Origin: Acidobacteriaceae bacterium UBA1307
GTDB taxonomy: Bacteria > Acidobacteriota > Terriglobia > Terriglobales > Acidobacteriaceae
Assembly: GCA_002307235.1 (NCBI GenBank)
Contig: DBTV01000048.1
Span: 82,621-146,620 of the forward strand
DNA length: 64,000 nucleotides
Direction of reading: 5' to 3'
Made by a program: the position numbers and the translations under genes. The notes beneath the pieces are model-generated. The model ran no database searches. It was not told the origin of the DNA and was given only the letters and a program-made list of their open reading frames with translations. This document shows, piece by piece, positions 33,780 to 43,600 of the stretch. The stretch's first letter is position 1. The number at the start of each line of letters is the position of its first letter.

Positions 33780-34194
33780 GCGCCGACACGGTAGCGAGCA
33801 GTGAGCCTACCGTGGTCTGGTCGAGATCGGCTTCCATGGCGCGTTCGGCGTGGGCGTAGATCGGCAGCAAAGCCGCCTGAATGCCACGACCTACGGTACA
33901 AGCCGGGTTGGGGCGTTGCGGATGCATGGAAAAGGGCGAGCCCTCGTGGAGGGCTCGGCGGACCTCCGCCAGGGTCAGCGTGGCGGGGTCAGCCATAAGC
34001 CGCCAGCCGCCTCCGGTGCCCGGTTGCGAGGCGACGAGGCCTGCTTTGCGCAGCGCGGCCATCTGGCGGCGGATGAAGGCGGGGTTGGTGTTGACGCTGC
34101 CGGCGATGAACTCCGAGGTCAGCGCTTCCTCCGGCTGCGAGGCGAGCAGCGTGAGAATGTGGAGGGAAACCGTGAATCGGGCGCTGACATTCAT
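33772..34194 (-). CDS. Rrf2-family transcriptional regulator
   Basis: This 140-residue winged-helix protein of the Rrf2 family has the start NVSARFTVSLHILTLLASQ, recognition helix region TSEFIAGSVNTNPAFIRRQMAALRKAGLV and wing PGTGGGWRLMADP. Only one Cys (ACTVG) remains in the sensor region, so it is not an Fe-S IscR type; it resembles the YwnA/HypR group that senses thiol oxidants through a single Cys. It probably represses or activates the QorB-like gene downstream. Confidence 0.87.
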   Translation of the reverse strand: MNVSARFTVSLHILTLLASQPEEALTSEFIAGSVNTNPAFIRRQMAALRKAGLVASQPGTGGGWRLMADPATLTLAEVRRALHEGSPFSMHPQRPNPACTVGRGIQAALLPIYAHAERAMEADLDQTTVGSLLATVSAHK

Positions 34195-34265
34195 ACGTAT
34201 CCAGTCTTGTTACGGATGCGGCGAAAGTCAAGCAGGGTGCATTTTCTGCCTTGCAGCGGAAAAAA

Positions 34266-34302
34266 CCACGAAGATCCGGGTTGTGCGGCCGGATCTTCGT
34301 GG
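34266..34302 (-). terminator. Rho-independent terminator of S53 protease 1
   Basis: Fourteen-base perfect arms, 34266-34279 and 34289-34302. On the minus strand a TTTTTT run follows the stem directly. It is the clearest terminator of the window. Confidence 0.9.
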
Positions 34303-34348
34303 CAAAAGCGCATGCCTCGAGCAGAGGTATGGGGCGTGCGCTGGAAAA

Positions 34349-37258
34349 TTATTGCAAGGTCAGGGCAATCGGGGTGGTTTTGGTCATGCCACCGCCGGTG
34401 CCAGAGAGGTTGAGGGTAAAAGTGCCAAGGGGAGAGATCTTCGAAGTGGAGATCTTGACCGTGGTGGAACCGCTGCCGGGCGCGGCAAAGGCCGCGGCGC
34501 CGAAGGTTGCCGTGACGCCGGAGATGTAGTTGGCCGTTGCCAGCGTGACCCGCGCACTGAAGCTGCCGGTCAGCGTGGAGGAGAGGGTGATGGTGGCGGC
34601 GTTGCCACGGGTGATCGTCAGCGCCGTCTGCGAGGGGGTGAGCGTGAAGCCGGTTCCCGCCGTCACCGTGAGCGTCATCGGAATCGACCGCGTGACACCG
34701 CCGCCCGCGCCGGTGACGGTGAAGGCATAGGTTCCGATAGCGAGGTTGTTTGACACCGCCAGCGTCATCTGCGCGGTGCCCGCACCGGGCGAGGCAATGA
34801 TTGCCGGACCAAACAGAGAGGTGACGCCCGTGGGCAGTCCGGTGGCCGATAGAGCCACCGAGGCGCTGAAGCCGGAAACACACGCCGTGGTGAAGGTGAG
34901 GCTTGCCTTGCTGCCCTGCGCAATCGACAGGGTGTTGGCCGAGGCGGTCAGCGTAAAGCTCGGCGCGGGCACGACGATCAGCGCCAGTTGCGCGGTCTGC
35001 GTGATGCCTCCCCCCACGGCCGTAAAGGTGATGGGATAGCTTCCGGCGGCGACGGTGGCAGCGACCAGAAAGTTGACGGTGGTGCTGCCGGTGCCGGGGG
35101 CGGCGATGGTGCTGGTGCCGAAGGTCGCGGTAATTCCGGTGGGCAAGGTGCTGCTGATGGAGAGCGCCACCGCTGAGTTGAAGCCATTGATGGCGGCGGT
35201 GGCCAGCGTGACCGGCGTCTTGACTCCCTGAATCGCCGAGATGGCGGTGGTGGAGACGCCGAAGGCGAAGGTGGGCGTGGCGGTAACAGCCAGCGCCACC
35301 GCGGCGGTCTTGGTGGTGCCGCCGCCGGTGGCGGTCAGGGTGAGCGGGTAGGTGCCAACGGCGACCGCGTTGGTGGAACTGAAGGTCAGCGCAGCGGAGC
35401 CCGAGCCGGGCGCGGCAACCGAGGCCGCAGCGACGGAGACGCCCGCAGGCAGCCCTGAGGCCGTCAGCGTGACGGCGGAACTGAATCCGTTGAGCGCCGT
35501 GGTGGCCACCGCCAGCGCGCTCTTGGTGCCACGGTTGAGCGGCAGCGAGTTGGTGGCGGGCGTCAGCGTGAAGGTGGGGCTGACCACCGTCGCCGCCAGC
35601 GCACTCAGCAGATTGGTGCCATTCGGACTGCCCCAGCCGGTGACCAGATCGTAGCCGGTGGCGGCCGAGCCGCTGCCCGCCGTGCCGCTCGTGATGTCGT
35701 GATAGACGGTCTTGGACGTCGCGCCGACGCCGAGGTTGTAGAGTGCCGGGTTGAGAAAGCCGATGGGGGAGTTGCCCGCCGCGGCCAGTTGCTGGTTAAG
35801 CAGCGCAACGTAGCCGGCCCACATGGGCGCGGCAAAACTGGTGCCGCCGTACTGGTTCGCCGTGCAGCCGCTCTGGTCGGCGCAGACGTAAAAGGTGTAG
35901 TTGGCGTTGGCGGCCACGTCAGGGCCATTGCGATAGACCTTCGAGCCCTTGTTGGCGGTGGTGATGACACCCGAAAGCTGCTGCCAGGCGGGGATGGCGA
36001 TCTTCGCCGGCGCGATGCCGCCGCCACTGTTGGCCCAGGCCGTTTCAGACTGCCATGCGCCGGCGGCCGAGGCCGTTACCAGATCGGTGCCGCCGACCGA
36101 GGTCACATAGGCGTCATCGGCCGGCCAGGCGGCATTCGAGGCCGACCAGGTAGCGCTGTTGCCCGAGGCGGCGAAGAAGCTCTGGCCCTGCGCGGCCATC
36201 TTTTTGAAATAGGGGTCGAGCACGGTCGGGTTGGCCGGCGTCCAGCCCCAGGAGCAGCCAATGGTCGTCGGCAGCGGCGTGTGCGAGGTCATCGCCGCCA
36301 GAATCGCCGTGTCGGAGCTGCCGGTGTAGACGATCAGGCTGGCCAGCTTCGGCGCCATGCCGAGGATCTGCGTGATGTCGAGAATCTGCTCGGTATCGTC
36401 GCAACCCGAGGCGTAGTTGCAACTGGTGCTGGTGCCGTCGACCGAAAGCAGGGTGATGGGCACGGTGTTGCTCTGGCCGGTGTTCTTGAGGTAGGTGGCG
36501 AGGTCGGCGAGGTTGGTGCCGCCAAACTCAAGCAGGCCGGCATTCTGGCCGGAGCCGGTCAGCGCGGAGCCGCCGTAGTAGGCCGCGCGCATGTCGCTGC
36601 CCAGATAGGAGGCCGAGGGGCCGGAGCCGGTCGTGGCCAGCGTCGTGGCCTGCGTCGCCATGGCAGTGAGGCCGGTGCTAGCCTCGCTGCGCTTCACATA
36701 ACGGGGCTTGGGAGTGGCGTAGTTGTCGAGACCCGAAATATGCCACAGCGCAACGCCCATGTTGGCCACCGGCTCGCTGTCAGGCGCATAGAAGCTGCGG
36801 CTCTCGGTGGGGTGCTGGTAGGTGCGCATGTTGACGTGGAAGGCCGACTCGATGGCCGCCACCGAGCCCTGGAGCTGCACATTCAGCCCATCGCGCGAGC
36901 CGCCGGTGACGGTGAGGCCGTTTTTCTGCGCGAACTGGAGAACGGCGTTGTAGTCGGCCTGCGTGGGGCCAAACTGCGCGGTAAACTCCGCGACGGAAAG
37001 AAAATGGCGGTAGGAGGGACTGGAGGGATCGTAGAGATCGGCCAGATAGGCGTCGAGGGCAGCCTCATCGCGCAGCGGAAGAACCAGATTCAGGCTCAGG
37101 GTCTTGGTGGAGGCGAGCTGGCCGAGGGGCTTGGCCGCGCCACTGGCTACCGCCTCGCGCACATGCGCGGTGAGCGCTGTCTGGGCAAAGAGACTCGTGG
37201 TCGATAGAAGAAAAACAAGGAACAAAACGGTCTGGATGCGGCCGGGGGTGAGCTTCAC
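34349..37258 (-). CDS. Secreted S53 (sedolisin/pro-kumamolisin) protease with four Ig-like repeats
   Basis: This 969-residue exported acid protease has a signal peptide (VLFLVFLLSTTSLFAQ), activation domain (~40-190, with YRHFLSVAEFTAQFGP) and S53 catalytic core. The Glu/Asp pair is in DDTEQILDITQ; CSWGW holds the oxyanion region; nucleophile Ser is in GGTSFAAPMWAG. The calcium site is at the YHDITSGTAG...GYDLVTGWG end. The last ~400 residues are four tandem ~95-residue Ig-like domains (start patterns FTLTPATNSL, FAFGVSTTAI, FTLTASANTL, FTLTPSQTAL), each ending TGGG-T. Such enzymes act at low pH outside the cell. The gene is single with its own terminator. Confidence 0.92.
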   Translation of the reverse strand: MKLTPGRIQTVLFLVFLLSTTSLFAQTALTAHVREAVASGAAKPLGQLASTKTLSLNLVLPLRDEAALDAYLADLYDPSSPSYRHFLSVAEFTAQFGPTQADYNAVLQFAQKNGLTVTGGSRDGLNVQLQGSVAAIESAFHVNMRTYQHPTESRSFYAPDSEPVANMGVALWHISGLDNYATPKPRYVKRSEASTGLTAMATQATTLATTGSGPSASYLGSDMRAAYYGGSALTGSGQNAGLLEFGGTNLADLATYLKNTGQSNTVPITLLSVDGTSTSCNYASGCDDTEQILDITQILGMAPKLASLIVYTGSSDTAILAAMTSHTPLPTTIGCSWGWTPANPTVLDPYFKKMAAQGQSFFAASGNSATWSASNAAWPADDAYVTSVGGTDLVTASAAGAWQSETAWANSGGGIAPAKIAIPAWQQLSGVITTANKGSKVYRNGPDVAANANYTFYVCADQSGCTANQYGGTSFAAPMWAGYVALLNQQLAAAGNSPIGFLNPALYNLGVGATSKTVYHDITSGTAGSGSAATGYDLVTGWGSPNGTNLLSALAATVVSPTFTLTPATNSLPLNRGTKSALAVATTALNGFSSAVTLTASGLPAGVSVAAASVAAPGSGSAALTFSSTNAVAVGTYPLTLTATGGGTTKTAAVALAVTATPTFAFGVSTTAISAIQGVKTPVTLATAAINGFNSAVALSISSTLPTGITATFGTSTIAAPGTGSTTVNFLVAATVAAGSYPITFTAVGGGITQTAQLALIVVPAPSFTLTASANTLSIAQGSKASLTFTTACVSGFSASVALSATGLPTGVTSLFGPAIIASPGAGTAQMTLAVSNNLAIGTYAFTVTGAGGGVTRSIPMTLTVTAGTGFTLTPSQTALTITRGNAATITLSSTLTGSFSARVTLATANYISGVTATFGAAAFAAPGSGSTTVKISTSKISPLGTFTLNLSGTGGGMTKTTPIALTLQ

Positions 37259-37680
37259 TGCGCGTCCTCCTCAGGATTGGAAGCGGAAAGGCCGGAAAAA
37301 TGCCGGAACTGTCGTGTTCCGTGTATCGACACCGCAGGTGTGCGGAATGAGGTCACGGCAGTACCGGAGAAGGCACGGAGTGAGGAGATGATTCCAAAAT
37401 GGTTATGGGTGTCCCGATTTTTTCTCATGAAGATTGTCCTGAAGCAGGACAGCCCGCCCTGAATCGCGACTGTTTTTAAGAAAATGCACAGAAAATGGTG
37501 CATGCCAGGGGACGGAAAACGCCGTGCCGGATGGGCCGTGCTGGGGGCCCTCTTGGCGAGCGGGCCTGTTCGCGGTATACTTGTAATTCGGTACGTGCGC
37601 GAGGATGTGCGTCATTCGTGCTCCATGCGCTCCGGGCGGATTTGGAATCCGTAAAGCAGTCAAGAATTTGGAGTTAAACG
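37259..37680. promoter_or_regulatory. Intergenic region with strong rpmB promoter
   Basis: A 422-base gap with no recognisable gene. TTGGCG (37553-37558) and TATACT (37576-37581) are spaced by exactly 17, a near-consensus sigma-70 promoter. The leader is about 93 bases before rpmB. No L28-binding motif was recognised. Confidence 0.7.
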
Positions 37681-37869
37681 ATGGCACAGGTATGCGATCT
37701 CTGCGGCAAGGGCCCGCAGTACGGTAACAACGTTTCTCACGCGCACAACATCACCCGGCGGCGCTGGAACGTCAATCTGCAGTCGGTGAAAGCCCTGATC
37801 AACGGCGCGACCAAGCGCGTCCGTGTTTGCACTGGTTGCATCAAGACCGGCAAGGTCACCAAGGGGTAG
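37681..37869 (+). CDS. rpmB: 50S ribosomal protein L28, zinc-ribbon form
   Basis: This 62-residue L28 has the start VCDLCGKGPQYGNNVSHAHNITRRRW, then NVNLQSVKALINGATKRVRVCTGCIKTGKVTKG. Two CxxC pairs make the zinc-binding C+ form, which tends to be kept when zinc is available. TTGGAG lies 11 bases before the ATG. It stands alone with a strong promoter before it and a terminator after it. Confidence 0.97.
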   Translation: MAQVCDLCGKGPQYGNNVSHAHNITRRRWNVNLQSVKALINGATKRVRVCTGCIKTGKVTKG

Positions 37870-37913
37870 TTTTCCCGCCGTCCCCTGCGGACGGTGGCAC
37901 AGCTCAGGCTCAA

Positions 37914-37955
37914 CACAAAACCCCGTCCACGGACGGGGTTTTGTTGTGCCTTTTT
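37914..37955 (+). terminator. Rho-independent terminator of rpmB
   Basis: A CAAAACCCCGT / ACGGGGTTTTG stem (arms about 37914-37926 and 37933-37945) is followed by CTTTTTC. It is also usable by the msrB transcript on the other strand. Confidence 0.85.
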
Positions 37956-37967
37956 CTCTTCACGGGA

Positions 37968-38381
37968 TTATTTTCCCTGGACTTCCGCGTGCTCAAAGGT
38001 GAGCGCGGCGGAGTTGATGCAGTAGCGCAGGCCGGTCGGAGCCGGTCCATCGGGGAAGAGGTGGCCGAGGTGGCCGCCGCAGTGGGCGCAGGTGACCTCG
38101 ATGCGGCGCATGCCGTGGCTGAGGTCCTCGTGCTGGGCGATGGATTCGAGATTGGCGGGCAGAAAGAAGCTGGGCCAGCCACAGCCGGAGTCGAATTTCG
38201 CCTGGCTGGTGAACAGAGCCGAGCCGCAGCCAGCGCAATGATAGATGCCGGTTTCATGATGAAGCGTGAGAGGGCCGGTGAAGGGCAGCTCGGTGCCTTT
38301 TTCGCGCAGCACGCGATACTGCTCAGGGGTGAGCCGCGCGCGCCACTCCTCTTCACTCAGGCGGATGACGGAATTGCCCAA
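37968..38381 (-). CDS. msrB: Peptide-methionine (R)-S-oxide reductase
   Basis: This 137-residue MsrB repairs oxidised methionine. Two zinc CxxC pairs (HCAGCGSALF; CAHCGGHLGH), GCGWPSF and the catalytic Cys in LRYCINSAAL are all present. It lacks an export signal, so it is cytoplasmic. The start is taken as TTG 38381: AGGAGG lies nine bases ahead, and the longer frame upstream does not match the family. The AGGAGG is inside a hairpin (see regulatory entry). It is downstream of ridA on the same strand; gap 70 bases. Confidence 0.9.
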   Translation of the reverse strand: MGNSVIRLSEEEWRARLTPEQYRVLREKGTELPFTGPLTLHHETGIYHCAGCGSALFTSQAKFDSGCGWPSFFLPANLESIAQHEDLSHGMRRIEVTCAHCGGHLGHLFPDGPAPTGLRYCINSAALTFEHAEVQGK

Positions 38382-38388
38382 AAGAATG

Positions 38389-38431
38389 AACCTCCTGCGG
38401 ATTGGATGAATCCGGAATCCGGCAGGAGGTT
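38389..38431 (-). promoter_or_regulatory. Hairpin holding the msrB ribosome-binding site
   Basis: AACCTCCTGC (38389-38398) and GCAGGAGGTT (38422-38431) are perfect arms, extended by GGATT/AATCC with one bulge. On the minus strand the AGGAGG used by msrB is the second arm and would be masked by CCTCCT. T-runs on the plus side may reflect ridA termination, but msrB lies in the same direction, so an RNA switch is possible. Confidence 0.55.
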
Positions 38432-38451
38432 TTTTCTTTCGTCCCTGCTTC

Positions 38452-38835
38452 TTACACTTCCGCGACAAGTTCGATTTCGACCAGGGCCTGCTTGGGCAGG
38501 GCGGCAACCTGGACGGTGGTGCGGCCGGGGGCCGGGCCGTTGACGCCGAGATAGGTCGCGTAGACCTCGTTCATCGCGGCGAAGTCGTCGAGGCTCTGCA
38601 GGAAGACGGTGCTCTTGACGACGCGGTCCAGGCTGGAGCCCGCGGCCTCGAGGATGGCCTTGAGGTTTTCCAGAGCCTGTTTGGTCTGCGCCTGAATGCC
38701 GCCGGAGACGATCTGCATGGTGGCCGGGTCCAGAGGAATCTGGCCGGCGGTGAAGACGAGATTGCCCACGCGCACGCCCTGCGAGTACGGGCCGATGGCG
38801 GCGGGTGCCTTTTCGGTTGCGATGACTGTGCTCAT
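38452..38835 (-). CDS. ridA: RidA-family reactive intermediate deaminase
   Basis: This 127-residue homotrimer subunit hydrolyses 2-aminoacrylate and other enamine/imine by-products of PLP enzymes. The signature GPAPGRTTVQVAALPKQALVEIELVA contains the essential Arg, with TAGQIPLDPATM and the conserved GPYSQG. All match RidA/YjgF. ATG 38835 (MSTVIATEKAPAAIGPYSQG) is chosen; the frame upstream lies in repeat copy D and is not coding. It shares its direction with msrB. Confidence 0.95.
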   Translation of the reverse strand: MSTVIATEKAPAAIGPYSQGVRVGNLVFTAGQIPLDPATMQIVSGGIQAQTKQALENLKAILEAAGSSLDRVVKSTVFLQSLDDFAAMNEVYATYLGVNGPAPGRTTVQVAALPKQALVEIELVAEV

Positions 38836-39058
38836 GGCTCGATTGTAAGGCAGGGGCGACGAGGGCAGGGACCAGGGACGTAGGGACTGAGGGACTATTG
38901 CGGATTTGCTTTGGAAAGGCGCAACCACAGATTCTTCGACTCACCGCCCCCAGGCTGAAGGAAACGCCTGTGGCCCCGTTCGCTCGGGATGACAGGGGCC
39001 CGTAGACAGTGAACAGACTGACCGTTCCCTGCCTACGGATCACTGTCCCTGGCCCCTG
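38836..39058 (-). repeat. Modular intergenic repeat, copy D
   Basis: Read in reverse, it has AGGGACAGTG units, a partial CAGTCTGTTCACTG hairpin, GGGCCCCTGTCATCC, an insertion CGAGCGAACGGGGCCACAGG, then GGTGAGTCGAAGAATCTGTGG, GCCTTTCCAAAGCAAATCC and AGTCCCTCAGTCCC units. Order and text match copy A, apart from an insertion of about 35-40 bases in the middle. Confidence 0.8.
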
Positions 39059-40372
39059 CTACAAAAGCTCCAGCCCGCGCAGAGCCAGGCCGTAGGCCAC
39101 TGAGGTGAACTCGTTGCCACTGCGCAACTTATCCTTGCCAAAGCGCGAGGTGAAGATGCGGCGCACGGCGGGGACAAACGAGGTGCCACCGGTCAAAAAG
39201 ACGCGGTCGACCTCGCTTGCGGCAACACCGGCCTTGGTTAAAAGCCCGTCGACGCACTGCTCGACCGAGTGGATATCTTCCTGGATCCAGGACTCGAACT
39301 CCTTGCGTGTGACCGGGATGCGCAGGTCGAGCGTGCCCTCGTTGAAGCGAAACTCCGAGGACAAGTGCTGGGAAAGATCGCATTTGACCTTTTGCACGGC
39401 GCGATGCAGTTGGTAGCCCAAGTCTTCTTCGATCAAGGCGATAAGGGCCTCGATCTTCTCCGGCTCGAGCGCCCGGATCTGGGCTCCGCGCAGAATCTCG
39501 CGCACATTGCTGGTACGCAAAAACGAAAGATAGTGCCAGCGTTCGAGATTGGCGTAGATCCATGCAGGCACGGCGGGCAGCAGCTTGCCGAAGGAGCGCG
39601 CCTCCGACTCCGAGCCGAGCGCGGGCGAAACCAGCTTGCGCACCAGCCGCGCATCGAAGGCATCACCGGCCAGACCGATGCCTCCATTGGCCAGCAGATC
39701 CGCCGGTGTGCGGCCGCGTCTGCGCACACTGGGGCCAACGCGCACCAGCGAAAAATCGCTGGTGCCGCCACCAAAATCGCCGATCAGAATCAGTTCATCG
39801 TGGTCGAGCGTGGACTCGTAGGCGTAGGCCGCGGCGATCGGTTCAAGCTCGAACTCGACCCGCTCAAAACCCGCTTCAAGAAAAGCCTCGCGCAGGCGAC
39901 CGACGGCAAACGTATCATCCTCATCGCTTTCCGAGCCGACAAAGCGCACCGGGCGACCAACGACGGCCGAGCGAATGGGCCGCTGCCACTGCTTTTCCGC
40001 CGACGCGCGCAGATCCTTGACCATGCGCGCAATCAGCTCCTCCACCCGGTAGTTGCGGCCAAAGATGGCCGTGCCGGTGAGGGTGCGGCTGGGCAGGTGC
40101 GACTTGAGCGACTGAATCAGGCGGCCCTTTTCCTCGGCATCGAGATACCCCTCAATGCCGGCGGGGCCGGTATATGCCAGACTTTTGCGCGGTCCAGCCT
40201 TGGTTTTGACCTGCTCGAGATAGATCACCGAGCGAAAAGAGGGCGTTGGAGCACCCTGAAAAGGGAAAGTGGCTAGACGAACTTCTTTGTTTTCAGCAGA
40301 CAAAGCGATACTGCTGTTCGTGGTGCCGAAGTCGATGCCAACCGCACCGGGCAATTTTTCTTGAGTTCCCAC
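39059..40372 (-). CDS. Short Hsp70-family protein, YegD-like
   Basis: This 437-residue actin-fold ATPase of the Hsp70 family has the nucleotide motifs AVGIDFGTTNSSIAL (phosphate 1), LILIGDFGGGTSDFSLVRVG (phosphate 2), and VFLTGGTSFVPAVRRIF (adenosine). The substrate-binding domain and lid of DnaK are absent, as in YegD and other stand-alone members. A His/Glu-rich block near residue 150 (VGSESDEDDTF) is unusual. It has no partner DnaJ/GrpE nearby. The target is unknown; it might be an ATP-driven switch. Confidence 0.85.
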   Translation of the reverse strand: MGTQEKLPGAVGIDFGTTNSSIALSAENKEVRLATFPFQGAPTPSFRSVIYLEQVKTKAGPRKSLAYTGPAGIEGYLDAEEKGRLIQSLKSHLPSRTLTGTAIFGRNYRVEELIARMVKDLRASAEKQWQRPIRSAVVGRPVRFVGSESDEDDTFAVGRLREAFLEAGFERVEFELEPIAAAYAYESTLDHDELILIGDFGGGTSDFSLVRVGPSVRRRGRTPADLLANGGIGLAGDAFDARLVRKLVSPALGSESEARSFGKLLPAVPAWIYANLERWHYLSFLRTSNVREILRGAQIRALEPEKIEALIALIEEDLGYQLHRAVQKVKCDLSQHLSSEFRFNEGTLDLRIPVTRKEFESWIQEDIHSVEQCVDGLLTKAGVAASEVDRVFLTGGTSFVPAVRRIFTSRFGKDKLRSGNEFTSVAYGLALRGLELL

Positions 40373-40630
40373 AACTGTTTATTGTCCGGGGCAACGGCAC
40401 ATGGAAGCAACCCGCGCAATCCACAGGGCGAAACGCGGGGGCCGGGATGGGACGCGGTTTTCTTCGCGCCCTAAAAATTAGGGGCAAAGAAAGTCGAAAA
40501 CCTGCACTATTTTTGGTGCAATCGTCCCTCTTGCAGCGCTCAAAAACCTGGTGTGTTTTTTCGTCGCGACCAAAAGGCAATCGCACAACCGCATGTCCCA
40601 ACGGCAGGATGCTCCACGAAATCCTCGCAA

Positions 40631-43600
40631 TTACTGTCCGCCTGCCGGAGTACGCCAGCGCAGAATCTGCGCGGACTGCACGATGACCGGCGCCAGAATA
40701 CCCGAGGGCAGAAGCGGCGAATCCTTCGTGTACGCCTGCACATTGGTTTGCGTAAAGGGATGCACCGTCTCGGGCTGCTGATCGCCGATGAGACGGTTCG
40801 GCCAGAGATTCGAGACCTGCACTTCGATGCGGTTCTCGCCCGCATGAACGAGACCATCGAGACGAACGGCGTAGGGCGCGCGCCAGGTGGTGCCGGCGGG
40901 CTTGCCGTTGACGAGGACCGTGGCAATCTCGCGCACCGCGCCAAGTTCGAGCCAAAGCTGCTGGCCCGGCGCAACCAGCGCGTCGGTCAGTTGCAGCGTT
41001 GTGCGATAGGTGGCTGTACCCGAAAAATAGCGAACGCCGGGCTCCGTCCATTCCGTCCAGGACTGGAAGTGCGCGACGGGAACCGATGGGGGCGCGCCCC
41101 AACCGCCAGGAAACGAGAGCGTCCAGCGAGAGTTCTGCTCTGTGCTCTTCTCTGTATTGATCCGCTCGGTCTGCACCGCGAAACGATGCTCCGCGCCCTC
41201 AGAATCGATCACGCGATAACTTCCCGGCGCGGCAGCGACGAACTCTCCATCGCTGGCATAGGCTTCTTCGCCCGGATGAATCGAGGGAAAAACCTCCACG
41301 CCATTGCGCTCGGCGCGCACCAGATGTTTCTCCGGTGCATGTTCAAAGACAACGAAGACCGACCCATGGGCAGGAAAGGTCAGCGGAATTTCGGTGCGTC
41401 CATCTGCGGTCGCGCGATAGACGGCCGCAGGAGAGATCGAGCCATCTTCCGGCGACCAGAGTGCGGGAACGCGCTCCGTCACGCGGAAAGAGAGCGTGGC
41501 CTTGCTCGCGGTGGCCTGCGTGTTGCGTACAAAATAAATCTCGGCCGTGGCGGTGCGACGATGCACAAAGTCAAAGCTGGGCGCGGTGGCTTCTTCCGCC
41601 TTGTCGAGCGTGTAAGCAAAGTCGGGCGCAACGCCGATGCGGGCAAAGGCCTCGCGCGCATGATCGGTGCACTCCACACGCCCCTTGCCGTAGTGAGCTT
41701 CGGCCACGCCATGTTCGCAGCCGCTCCACAGCGCCGCCACGGTGCGATGATAGGTCTGCGTCTGTTCGCCGGGAAGCAGCCCGAGGGGCGCTTTCGGCGC
41801 GAGGCCAATCACCACGCCTCCCTGCGCAACAAAGTGCTCAACCCACTGCAAGGCATCGTAGGAAAGCAGACGCGAGGCAGGCAACGCCAACGCGCGATAG
41901 ACAAGGCCTTCGGGCGTTGTCAGCCGCGGCCCATCCATGCGCATCCGGTGCAGCAGCGCATCCTGATTCACCACGTCGTAGTCGTAACCGGGCAGCAAAT
42001 GCGCGGGGTCTTCGCTCTTGGGGCGAACAAAGTTCGGCACCTGCTCGCCGTAATCGTAAAGAAGATCGGAGACCGGCTCGCCCTGCTGCAAAAGAAACTG
42101 CGCGCGATTGAGCGAGAGCAAAAAGGGCGCGGACTGCTCCCACCAGGTCACGTTGGGGTTGAGGTGCGTTCCCGCGAAATACTCCTGCCCGGGCTTGCCG
42201 AAGCTGGCGGGCGATGAGGTGAACTCATGCCAGAAGATGCGATTGAGGCCCTCGGTAAACGCGTGGTCAATGGCTGGCTGCACATTGGTGGCCAGCGCCT
42301 CGGACCATGCCGAGCGATGCATGCTGGTTGGGCCTTCGGCCGCGACCTCGTTTTTGCCGTAGATGTGCGCCGCGCTGGCCGCCTCTTTCACAAAGTAGCG
42401 TTCATGCTCGGCAGTGCGATGCCAGCCGGAGTCAGCCCAAAATTCCGATTGCATGAAGGATGCCCCGCGAAAGGTTTCGAGAGCATCGATGGGCGCGCCG
42501 TGCGGACCGCCCGATTCAGGATGCGTGCCCAGCCCCGCCGCCTGCGCATGCGCGGCAAAGCGATCGTAATAATTTTCCGTAATCAGATCAGCGATGGTGC
42601 GACGCAGATCATACAAAAAGCGGTCGCTGGTTTCGCGGCTGGAGAGAATGCGGCCCGCGACGATGGGCAGATAGGACAGCGGATCGTAACCGCGACGACG
42701 CTGAAACTGTGCACGAAAATCATCGGTCCAGTTCACGCCACCAGCCTCCCAACTGTCGGTAACAAGATACTTCAGGCTGGTACCGATATAGGGTTGGGCC
42801 GCGTGCAGCAAGGGTGTCACCGCCTGCTGCCAATAGTGGTCGAAGGCCGCCGCGCTCATTACATCGAGCGGCAGGCCGCGCACCGCGCCGGTGGCATCCC
42901 GCAGTTTCTTGTCCGTGTCGCTGTAGCCAATGCGAAGAACCTCCCAGGAGCCCGCAGGAAAATCCCAGTGCAGCGCGCCGTTTTGGTCCACATGAGCGGA
43001 AAGGTCGATCACCTCGGCGAGCGCCGCGTCTTGCTCGCCCGCCGTAGAGGGCGCATTGCGCAAAACCTCTTCGGCGCGCGGCGTGGAAAATCCTGTTTCC
43101 ATCGAAGCGGTTTTGAAGTTGAGATCGAGCAGCGCCGTGCGCTGGCTGCCGCGCGCACCCGGCAGCGGAGCGCCGTGATGCAGCGGATAAGCCAGCACGG
43201 CAATGGGCCGGTAGAATCCATTTTCCGCAGAGGGCGCGGGCAAAGAAACAGTGCGCACGCCACCGCCATCGACCGGCGTGCGCGTCCAGGTGAGCATCTT
43301 GATGGCATCTTCGGGCGTGACGGTTTGACCGCCAATAATGCCCACATCCCAGCGGCTGGTCACGTTGAGACTGAGCTCGAGGCCGAGCCGTTGCGCCACA
43401 GCGAGCGCGTGCACCATCAGCCCCGTCCACTGCGGAGTGCCAATCACCGGCCCCGGAGCGACCTCGCGATTGCCCTGCTCCCCAGAGCCGTCGCCATCCA
43501 CCAGAATGGCTCCACCAAAGCCCTTGGACTTCATCGCTTCCAGATCGCGCGTGATGGTTTCGGCCGTCGTGTTACCGTTCAGCCACCACCAATAACAGCG

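Noticed and set aside
35699..37207. Long open frame on the plus strand opposite S53 protease 1
   Set aside because: It mirrors the protease gene; Gly/Arg/Val-rich text without family pattern, typical of antisense frames in high-GC DNA.
38382..38507. Longer N-terminus of MsrB
   Set aside because: The extra residues come from the hairpin region and do not match the family.
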